From Bacteroides intestinalis (lineage in GTDB: Bacteria; Bacteroidota; Bacteroidia; Bacteroidales; Bacteroidaceae): a stretch of DNA of 64,000 nt. Below the pieces are notes generated by a model. It saw only the letters and a list, made by a program, of their open reading frames with translations, was not told the DNA's origin and ran no database searches. Positions within the stretch are counted from its first letter, which is position 1. Every line of letters starts with the position of its first letter. The stretch is from NCBI RefSeq assembly GCF_003464595.1, contig NZ_QRZF01000004.1:62001-126000 (forward strand), written 5' to 3'. Positions 7,760 to 15,487 of this stretch are shown piece after piece. The position numbers and the translations under genes are program-made.

Positions 7760-9808
7760 ATGAAAAGAAACAAACTCCCCGGAATTATACTCCTTGCATG
7801 CTGTACTCTGCTTGCTGGTATGCAAGCAAATGCGAAGGATATAGAAGTTCAAAACGGAAACATCATCCTGGACTTCAGTACAAAAATCGCATCGCAAACT
7901 TCTGCCGGAAAATATACCATAAAACGATCTACCGGAAAATTCAGCGAATACCAGACGATTGGTAGCACGTCTTCAACAACATTTACTGATAAAAAAGTCA
8001 AAGGGAATCCCCATGATTATTATTATCAGATAACAGACAGGGAAGGTAAACTCCTGGCCTCAATGGCTATGGATACCGAAGTATTCGGCGACTATGTATA
8101 CATATATAGTGATACGGACCGTAAAGTGGACGTAGGGAATGAGATTAATGCCATTCATGAACAAATGTTCGGCAAGGAGTTCAGTCCCAACCGCTATGCC
8201 CTCTTATTCAAAGCCGGTGATTATAAGGAAGCGGGATTACTGAAAGTTCCGTTCTATGTACATCTGGCAGGATTAGGAAAAACACCGTTTGATGTGGAAG
8301 TTTCCAATATACACACCCCTCCCCATCTTAGTAATGGAAACGGTACATGTACCTTCTGGCGTTCTACAGAAAACTTGTCCGTTATAGGACCAGCAACCTA
8401 TGACGAAGAGGAAACTTTCAAATGGGCCGTATCGCAGGCAGCACCTATTCGCCGCATCTACTCGCAGCGCGTTGTGCGTAATCAGTGGGAAAACGGATGG
8501 GTAAGCGGCGGATTCACCGCAGACTGCTATTTTGAAGCTGCCGCAGGTTCTAAAAACCAACAACAATGGTACACCCGCAATTCCTTCCTGAATAAAGGAC
8601 GTGGGGAGTTCGAAGAAATCAAATACAACTACTGTTTCCAGGGCGTTGAACTGGGTTCGGAAGTAGATACAAATACCTATCAGAACAATTGGGACAAGGG
8701 AGGTAATGTAACTTTTATCCCCACCACCCCAATCATACGCGAAAAGCCATTCTTGTTTATCGGCGACGACGGAAGATACAAAGTATTCCGTCCGGCACTG
8801 AAACACGAACACAAAGGAGTCTCCTACAGCCGCACTGACATGGGCGAAGGTGAAAGTCTGGATTTACTGAATGAATTTTATGTAGTGAAACCGGGTACCT
8901 CGGCCGAATACATGAATAAACAACTCGCAGCGGGCAAACATCTGCTTATAACTCCCGGCATGTACGAGCTTTCAGAACCACTCCATGTCACCCGCCCCAA
9001 CACCATTATATTGGGAATCGGATGGGCGACTCTGATTCCGGGAGAAAAGAATTCCGATACGGCAATTCTGGTAGAAGATGTAGACGGGGTAACGATTGCC
9101 TCTCTGATGTTTGATGCGCATTACACTTCCAATACCCTGATTCAGGTTGGTACGGAGAAAACAGCTCAAAGACATATACAAAATCCTATTCTGCTCACCG
9201 ACCTGTTTTTCCGGATAGGCGGATTCCGTCCGGCAAAGGTACACGTAGACCGTGCAGTAGAACTAAACAGCAATGACGTGATTGGCGACCATTTCTGGAT
9301 ATGGAGGGCAGATCATGGTGTTCGTGGCAGTGTAGGCTGGGAAATCAATACCACCCGAAACGGTCTGGTAGTAAACGGCGACCATGTCACCATTTACGGC
9401 TTATTCAACGAGCACTTCCAGGAATATCAGACTTACTGGACAGGAGAACATGGACGAACTTACTTTTATCAATGCGAAACGCCCTATGATGCTCCCTCAC
9501 AGGAATACTATATGAGCGAAAACGGCACACGCGCCGGATATGCCGCATATAAAGTAGCTGATAACGTGAATACTCACGAAGCTTTTGCCTTCGGCATTTA
9601 TGATGTACTACATAACGAAATAATGATTGAGAATTCAATAGAAGTACCCGATAAAACCGGTATAAGAATGTATCACATGTGCAACAACACCCTTTCGGGA
9701 GGAGGCGCCAAAGGTTTCAACTATATATTGAATGGCATAGGAAAAAGTACCTATAAGACGCACCACGATTACAGGGCATATATAGATGAATTCATAGGAA
9801 AACGATAA
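7760..9808 (+). CDS. Secreted beta-helix protein of unknown activity
   Basis: Signal peptide at residues 1-25 (ending ANAK). The N-terminal 100 residues look like an Ig/fibronectin-like sandwich. From about residue 100 the protein has the hydrophobic spacing of a right-handed parallel beta-helix, as in GH55-like and pectate-lyase-like proteins: KAGDYKEAGLLKVPFYVHLAGLG, RPNTIILGIGWATLIPG, VDGVTIASLMFDAH, NGLVVNGDHVTIYGLFNEH. It ends at residue 682 with FNYILNGIGK. I do not recognise catalytic residues. It is probably a glycan-active enzyme or binding protein because it sits in the PUL after GH9 and ThuA and ends at a strong terminator. Position in the operon is clear; function is not. Confidence 0.6.
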   Translation: MKRNKLPGIILLACCTLLAGMQANAKDIEVQNGNIILDFSTKIASQTSAGKYTIKRSTGKFSEYQTIGSTSSTTFTDKKVKGNPHDYYYQITDREGKLLASMAMDTEVFGDYVYIYSDTDRKVDVGNEINAIHEQMFGKEFSPNRYALLFKAGDYKEAGLLKVPFYVHLAGLGKTPFDVEVSNIHTPPHLSNGNGTCTFWRSTENLSVIGPATYDEEETFKWAVSQAAPIRRIYSQRVVRNQWENGWVSGGFTADCYFEAAAGSKNQQQWYTRNSFLNKGRGEFEEIKYNYCFQGVELGSEVDTNTYQNNWDKGGNVTFIPTTPIIREKPFLFIGDDGRYKVFRPALKHEHKGVSYSRTDMGEGESLDLLNEFYVVKPGTSAEYMNKQLAAGKHLLITPGMYELSEPLHVTRPNTIILGIGWATLIPGEKNSDTAILVEDVDGVTIASLMFDAHYTSNTLIQVGTEKTAQRHIQNPILLTDLFFRIGGFRPAKVHVDRAVELNSNDVIGDHFWIWRADHGVRGSVGWEINTTRNGLVVNGDHVTIYGLFNEHFQEYQTYWTGEHGRTYFYQCETPYDAPSQEYYMSENGTRAGYAAYKVADNVNTHEAFAFGIYDVLHNEIMIENSIEVPDKTGIRMYHMCNNTLSGGGAKGFNYILNGIGKSTYKTHHDYRAYIDEFIGKR

Positions 9809-9939
9809 CAGAACAGCAAAGATTCCTCTCTCACTCGCATTGTTGTCATAGCCAATAAACTTTTTGTCAAATCTAACTGACAACTATATATACATATCAG
9901 TAGATGCTTTAAAAGGAATGATGTTTTCAGGTGAAAAAT

Positions 9940-9982
9940 GAGGCTGTCTAACAACTAAAAAGTTAGATAGTCTCTTTTTTTT
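9940..9982 (+). terminator. Rho-independent terminator after the beta-helix gene
   Basis: GAGGCTGTCTAAC pairs with GTTAGATAGTCTC (13 bp, two G-U pairs) around a short A-rich loop and is followed by a run of eight T. Confidence 0.85.
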
Positions 9983-10027
9983 GTAAAATCCTCTTCTATT
10001 GCCTATAAAGTTTGTTTAGCCTGCATC

Positions 10028-10119
10028 ATTCATAGTCGGAAATTAGAAGGAGTTATCGGGAGTTATCAGCCTACAAGTCGGTTCTAACTCCTTGAAATAG
10101 AAGAGGTGTGACTATGAAT
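10028..10119. repeat. Nested inverted repeats upstream of the SusC gene
   Basis: Outer arms ATTCATAGTC (10028-10037) and GACTATGAAT (10110-10119) are perfect complements. Inner arms AAGGAGTTA (10047-10055) and TAACTCCTT (10085-10093) are also perfect complements. The nesting gives one long interrupted stem about 92 bp overall, lying about 150 bp before the -7 box of the SusC operon. Confidence 0.75.
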
Positions 10120-10271
10120 TATATAGGTTAGGCGGTATGTTTTTGGGGGAATGATGTATTTTGTACTTTCCTTGATAGCTTTTAAACCTATGCGACATTA
10201 AAATGCAAATATAAGCGTTTTTTTAAACCTCAAATGTCATTTTTTCACCCACCATTGGAAAGAAATCTACA

Positions 10272-10279
10272 TACATTTG
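10272..10279 (+). promoter_or_regulatory. -7 box of the SusC/SusD operon
   Basis: TACATTTG matches TAnnTTTG exactly, 58 bp before the SusC ATG at 10337. No TTTG box lies at the usual distance. That is compatible with an activator-dependent promoter driven by the hybrid regulator of this PUL. Confidence 0.55.
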
Positions 10280-10336
10280 TGAAAATTCTAACACTAATGA
10301 TTTTAACACTTAATGATTTTATTTAATTTTAATGCT

Positions 10337-13300
10337 ATGGGAAAGTTATGCAGATTACATCTCCTTTTGTTGGCTTTGTTGCTACCGGGAGTGTCCTTCG
10401 CACAAAATCTTTTTAAAGTGCAAGGTTGTGTTACTGACGAGCAGAACGAGCCACTTATCGGGGCTACCGTGCAGACTATAGACAAGTCGAAAGGCACGAT
10501 AACAGATAGCAGTGGCAACTATGTTTTGTCGGGAGTTCCCAAGGGTTCAACCTTGGTGTTTTCGTATGTCGGCTACAAGTCAAAAGAAGCAAAGGCAACA
10601 TCGACTTCTCTTAATGTTGTTTTGGAATCGGATGATGAGATGCTCGATGAAGTGGTTGTCATCGGCTATGGCCAGCAACGTAAGGTGACGCTGACGGGTT
10701 CTGTCTCCAACGTGGGTGGTAAGGAACTTCTCAAATCGCCAGCCGCATCGCTTGGTAACACCCTTTCGGGTAAACTCCCAGGTCTCCAGTCGGTGCAGTA
10801 CACCGGTGTTCCTGGTGCCGATGACCCTGTCATCCGCATCCGTGGTGTCGGTTCGTTCAACAGCGCCGAACCTCTTGTGCTTGTCGATGGTGTCGAGCGT
10901 GAGTTCAGCCAAATAGACCCGAACGAGGTGCAGGACATTTCTATTCTTAAGGATGCTTCCGCTACGGCCGTCTTTGGTGTACGTGGTGCCAACGGCGTTA
11001 TTCTCGTTACAACTCGTCGCGGCGAGATAGGCAAGCCCACCATCACACTGACAGCTTCAGTAGGTCTTCAGCAGATTTCTAAATTCCTTGAGCCGGCAAA
11101 CTCCTACGAGTATGCAACGGCTTACAATCATGCTCAGGAAGTGGAAGGAGTAGCCGAGGACGGATGGAAGTTCTCGAAGGAAGCTATACAGCACTGGAAG
11201 GACATGGATATGCCCACCGTTTATCCAAGCACCAACTGGTTCAAGTACTTGATGGACGACCATGCATGGCAGGAACAATATAATATTAATGTATCGGGTG
11301 GTACTGAACGTGCCCGCTATTTCGTTTCTGTCGGCATGCTCAATCAGGACGGTCTTTTCAAAACCTTCGACCAAGGTGATGACGCAAACTTCAAATACCG
11401 CCGTTACAACTTCCGTGCCAACCTCGATGTAGATTTCTCTAAGCTGAGTACGCTTTCTATCGGCATCGGTGGACGCATTGGCAGACGAAACTCTATCGGT
11501 AATGGTGAGTATAACGGTCAGTCAGGTGTTTTTGGTGTTGAGGGCCTTCTCAACAATGGTACACCAATGTCAGGCTACGGGCTTGATAGTGAGGGACGTC
11601 GTATTATTTCCGATCCTAATCTCGTTGGCGCAGTTGGCTCCGATGGTCTCGGCCTTATCTACGAGCAGGGCTATACTACTCAGCGTCAGAGTGTTGTAAA
11701 CCTCGATCTTCAGTACAAGCTCAAGCTCGACTTTATCACCAAGGGGCTTGATTTCCGTATCAAGGGTTCTTACAACTCTGACTATACACAGCAGAAAGCG
11801 CGTACTACCGGCGGTGGTATCAGCTACAAGGCCACCATCGCTAAGGGTGAATACGAGGAAGACGGTTCTCCAAAGATTGTTTATGTCCGTCAGGGTGACT
11901 CATGGCCTCTTGGCTATGAGGAGTCCAAATGGGGCGGTAGAAACTGGTATGCAGAGGCGAGCCTCAACTATACCCGCAAGTTCGGTGACCACAATTTCGG
12001 TGCGCTCGTTCTTTATAATGAATCTAAAAACTACTATCCTGGTGGCGTCTACAATTCTATCCCCCGTGGTTATGTAGGTATGGTAGGCCGTATCACCTAC
12101 GACTACCAGACTAAGTATATGGTAGACCTCAACATGGGCTATAACGGCTCAGAGAATTTCGCAAAAGGTAAGCGCTTTGGCTTTTTCCCTTCTGCTTCTC
12201 TCGGCTGGATAATCTCTTCTGAAAAATTCTGGGAGCCTATCCGTAATGTTGTTTCCTATTTCAAACTTCGCGGTTCTATCGGTAAGGTAGGTAATGACCA
12301 GGGTGTCGGGCGTTTCCTCTATCTGCCTGGCACATGGCAGTTTTACACCAACGACAATGGTAAAGGTGGTGCATGGTGGACCAACGACCGTACAGGTAAC
12401 TTCGGTACCAACAACGGTGTGTTCATGCCTGGCGCACGCGAATCCAGCAACGGTAACCCCGATGTTACTTGGGAAACAGCCACCAAGCAGAACTATGGTG
12501 CCGATGTACACTTCTTTGGATCTCGCTTGAGTCTCGGTGTCGACTTCTTCTGGGAAGATCGCAAGAACATCCTCATTTCCAACGAAACAACCATCGCAGG
12601 TATTTCCGCTCTCAAACCCAACTCCATCAACTTCGGCCGTGTCAAGAACCATGGTTATGAAATTACCCTACGCTGGGCCGACCAGATAGGTAAAGTAAAC
12701 TACTCGATAGCTCCTACATTCGCTTTCGCACGCAACAAGGTTGTGGAAATGGCAGAAGTGAAGAAAGAATTCCCACACATGTACCACACCGGTCATCCTG
12801 TAGGTCAGCCTTTCGGCTACGACTTCTTTGAGTTCTATGTTCCTGGTGAAACCGAACAGCGCTACAAGGAAGTTTACGGTGTTGACATGCCAGACCAGCA
12901 GATTACATTGCGTCCTGGTGACAGCGTATTCGTTGACCTCACAGGTGATGGTAAGGTGGATGCTAACGATGTACATGCTATCGGCTACAGCGATATTCCT
13001 GAGTATACTGGTAGCATAAACGCAACGCTCAACTGGAAAGGTCTCGACTTCTCCATGACTTGGGTAGGTGCCACCCACGTTAACCGTCAGCTCAGTTCTT
13101 TCTATACTCCAGCCTTCGGTACTGGTAACCAGTCAATGCTCAACAAATGGGTCTATGACAATTCTTGGACCGAGAATAACTCCGGTGCCAGCCTGCCACG
13201 TATCTCTCTTGAGAAATCGGCACGCGAGCATAACGGTTCACTTTCAGACCCATGGATGGTCGATGCATCGTATATCCGTCTGAAGAACCTTGAGATTGGT

Positions 13301-13477
13301 TATTCGTTCCGTATACCCGGTGTGCCCATCAACAACATCCGTGTTTATGCCAATGGTTATAACCTCCTTACTTTCACAAGCTTCAAGGCCAATGACCCAG
13401 AGGCACAAGCAGGCTATGGTAGCACACGTTATCCTATGACTCGTGTTTACAACTTCGGTATCAACTTAAACTTCTAA
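10337..13477 (+). CDS. SusC/RagA-type TonB-dependent transporter, pair 1
   Basis: Outer-membrane beta-barrel that imports oligosaccharides with TonB energy and its SusD partner. The start at 10337 gives MGKLCRLHLLLLALLLPGVSFAQ, cut by signal peptidase; an upstream ATG at 10313 would add an unlikely leader. Residues about 25-105 are the carboxypeptidase-regulatory-like domain (VQGCVTDEQNEPLIGATV). Then follow the linker MLDEVVVIGYGQQRKVTLTGS and the plug with VLVDGVEREF, DISILKDASATAVFGVRGANG and VILVTTRRG, all SusC hallmarks. The rest is barrel ending in an aromatic residue (INLNF). At 1046 residues it is normal. The SusD gene starts 11 bp later. Base composition is visibly more GC-rich than the GH9 operon before it. 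Confidence 0.95.
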   Translation: MGKLCRLHLLLLALLLPGVSFAQNLFKVQGCVTDEQNEPLIGATVQTIDKSKGTITDSSGNYVLSGVPKGSTLVFSYVGYKSKEAKATSTSLNVVLESDDEMLDEVVVIGYGQQRKVTLTGSVSNVGGKELLKSPAASLGNTLSGKLPGLQSVQYTGVPGADDPVIRIRGVGSFNSAEPLVLVDGVEREFSQIDPNEVQDISILKDASATAVFGVRGANGVILVTTRRGEIGKPTITLTASVGLQQISKFLEPANSYEYATAYNHAQEVEGVAEDGWKFSKEAIQHWKDMDMPTVYPSTNWFKYLMDDHAWQEQYNINVSGGTERARYFVSVGMLNQDGLFKTFDQGDDANFKYRRYNFRANLDVDFSKLSTLSIGIGGRIGRRNSIGNGEYNGQSGVFGVEGLLNNGTPMSGYGLDSEGRRIISDPNLVGAVGSDGLGLIYEQGYTTQRQSVVNLDLQYKLKLDFITKGLDFRIKGSYNSDYTQQKARTTGGGISYKATIAKGEYEEDGSPKIVYVRQGDSWPLGYEESKWGGRNWYAEASLNYTRKFGDHNFGALVLYNESKNYYPGGVYNSIPRGYVGMVGRITYDYQTKYMVDLNMGYNGSENFAKGKRFGFFPSASLGWIISSEKFWEPIRNVVSYFKLRGSIGKVGNDQGVGRFLYLPGTWQFYTNDNGKGGAWWTNDRTGNFGTNNGVFMPGARESSNGNPDVTWETATKQNYGADVHFFGSRLSLGVDFFWEDRKNILISNETTIAGISALKPNSINFGRVKNHGYEITLRWADQIGKVNYSIAPTFAFARNKVVEMAEVKKEFPHMYHTGHPVGQPFGYDFFEFYVPGETEQRYKEVYGVDMPDQQITLRPGDSVFVDLTGDGKVDANDVHAIGYSDIPEYTGSINATLNWKGLDFSMTWVGATHVNRQLSSFYTPAFGTGNQSMLNKWVYDNSWTENNSGASLPRISLEKSAREHNGSLSDPWMVDASYIRLKNLEIGYSFRIPGVPINNIRVYANGYNLLTFTSFKANDPEAQAGYGSTRYPMTRVYNFGINLNF

Positions 13478-13488
13478 CATTCAAGACT

Positions 13489-15453
13489 ATGAATCTTATA
13501 GAAAAAATAAAAACTGCTACTATTATATGTGTAGCCGGTGCCATGATAGGGATGGGATCGCTGAGCTCTTGTGTCGATGATATCAACATCGGAAATGGCT
13601 TCCTCGACAAGCAGCCAGGTGTCGATGTGACCGTAGACTCCATCTTTGTCAAGGGAGAGAATGCAAAACGTTTCCTCTGGCACATGTACGGTGCCATGCA
13701 CAACCCTTTCACCTATACAGGTGCAGTATGGTATTCCCACCCCGATGCCCTTACCGATATTTGCCAGTCGTACTGCGGATGGCACAATCTCGGAAAGTAC
13801 TACGGTGGTGACCTTACCGAGACCGATCAGGATAACGGCGGTCTCGTCAAGTTCCCCTTCATCGCCAACGGTGACGGCAATGGTCGTGCAGGCATCTGGC
13901 GTACCATCCGTGAGGGTTGGATTTTCATCGAGAACATCGATCGAGTTCCCGACTTGAGCGAATCAGAGAAGAGCCAGCTCCGTGGTGAGGTATATGTCAT
14001 CATGGCATCGCGCTATCTCGATGCTTTCCGCAACTTCGGAGGTCTTCCAAAAGTTGACCGCTCATTCATGGCTACTGATGTTGTAGATGGCAAGCGCATG
14101 AGCGTAATCGAGACAGCAGAGTTCATCGACGGACTTATTCAGGGCGCCATCAACGAACCGGGTCTTCCTTTCTTTGTGCAGGATCAGGCCACCAACTCTG
14201 GACGTCTGACCAAAGGCTCAGCCTATGGTCTGCGTGTAAGGCTGTGGAACTTCGTGGCTTCACCTCTGTTTAACAGTGACAAACCTTATCTTGAATTCAC
14301 TCGCAACGAGGAGAATCAGGACCTCAACCAGGTATGGGTTGGCGGTTACAAGCCCGAACTTTGGCAGAAAGCGCTGAAGGCTTGTGAGGATTTCTTCCAA
14401 GCCAATAGCGCCAACGGCAACTATTTCGCCCTTGTACAGCCCACCGGTAACAGTGAGCAAGACTATTGCAACGCTTTCCGTACCGCCTACTGGTTCCGTG
14501 GCAACAGCGAGAAGGTGATTGAAGTTCATGCCGGTCTAGGTACAAACGCTTGGAATGGTGACTGGAATGTAGAAGGTATGGATGAGTTCGGTATGGCTCT
14601 CTTCACCCTCGAATATATGGAAATGTTTGGTATGGCAGACGGTCGTAACTTCCCTTACGACAATGTGTTCAATACCGATAACCCCAACAACGTAGACATC
14701 TTTGTCAATCGCGATCCACGTCTCTACGAGACAATGGTGGTGAATCGCAACAATCTTGTCGAGCAATATCAGGGGCTTTCGAGTACCGAGCTGTGGCAAG
14801 GTGGCAATGTAGACCAGACCTTCAATCCTGCTGTTACCGACAATCCATGGTCTACCCGTATGAAACTGTTCAAGTATCTCCGCGATAACGGCTATGCAGC
14901 ATACCATCCGACCAACTTTGCTTATCTGCGTATGGCTGACATTCACCTTTGCTATGCTGAGGCACTCGCACAGACAGGCAATCTGCCGAAAGCCTGCGAT
15001 GAAATGAATAAGGTGCGCGCACGCGTAGGTCTTGGCAAGATAGAGGTAATGAACCCGGGGCTCAACCTAACCAGCAACAAGGACAACTTCATTGAGCAAC
15101 TCCTTAAGGAACGTGCCTGTGAATTCGGTTATGAAGACTCCCGCTGGTATGACCTCATCCGCTACAAGAGATCCGACATATTCAAGAAACAGGTACACCA
15201 GTTGCGTGTATGGCGCAAGGATGCCAACGGCAACAAGATGAATCCTGCCGACTACAATGACGACACGAGTCTCGAACCCGGTGAACCCTGGCCGAACTGT
15301 ATCTATGAGAAGATACCTTGTACCAACAATACCCGCGTATGGTGGAATACTGAAAACCAGACGAGCAAGTGGACCGACAAATGGTATCTCGCGCCTATTT
15401 CACGTGATGAGATCAACAAGGGCTATGGTCTGAACCAGAACCCCGGTTGGTAA
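13489..15453 (+). CDS. SusD/RagB-type surface glycan-binding lipoprotein, pair 1
   Basis: Lid and glycan-binding subunit for the preceding transporter, anchored at the cell surface. The N-terminus has a hydrophobic signal and lipobox ending GSLSSC (Cys about residue 27). The SusD fold is indicated by the tetratricopeptide-like helices around SEKSQLRGEVYVIMASRYLD, by LRMADIHLCYAEALAQTGN, and by the C-terminal RACEFGYEDSRWYDLIRYKR. It ends NQNPGW, the usual SusD tail. The length of 654 is in the upper part of the family range. It is encoded 11 bp after its SusC and 34 bp before the second transporter, in one operon. Confidence 0.93.
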   Translation: MNLIEKIKTATIICVAGAMIGMGSLSSCVDDINIGNGFLDKQPGVDVTVDSIFVKGENAKRFLWHMYGAMHNPFTYTGAVWYSHPDALTDICQSYCGWHNLGKYYGGDLTETDQDNGGLVKFPFIANGDGNGRAGIWRTIREGWIFIENIDRVPDLSESEKSQLRGEVYVIMASRYLDAFRNFGGLPKVDRSFMATDVVDGKRMSVIETAEFIDGLIQGAINEPGLPFFVQDQATNSGRLTKGSAYGLRVRLWNFVASPLFNSDKPYLEFTRNEENQDLNQVWVGGYKPELWQKALKACEDFFQANSANGNYFALVQPTGNSEQDYCNAFRTAYWFRGNSEKVIEVHAGLGTNAWNGDWNVEGMDEFGMALFTLEYMEMFGMADGRNFPYDNVFNTDNPNNVDIFVNRDPRLYETMVVNRNNLVEQYQGLSSTELWQGGNVDQTFNPAVTDNPWSTRMKLFKYLRDNGYAAYHPTNFAYLRMADIHLCYAEALAQTGNLPKACDEMNKVRARVGLGKIEVMNPGLNLTSNKDNFIEQLLKERACEFGYEDSRWYDLIRYKRSDIFKKQVHQLRVWRKDANGNKMNPADYNDDTSLEPGEPWPNCIYEKIPCTNNTRVWWNTENQTSKWTDKWYLAPISRDEINKGYGLNQNPGW

Positions 15454-15487
15454 TCCAGATTTTAAAAATCAATAAGACTTATAAAAT

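Larger units (their letters stand above)
9809..10312. other. Intergenic region between the GH9 operon and the SusC/D operon
   Basis: About 500 bp without a convincing gene. It holds a terminator (9940-9982), a nested inverted repeat (10028-10119) and a -7 promoter box (10272-10279). Short open frames here overlap each other and show no coding character. Confidence 0.6.

Noticed and set aside
10580..13283. Short frames on both strands inside the SusC gene
   Set aside because: They overlap a clear SusC reading frame and have low-complexity, uninformative translations.
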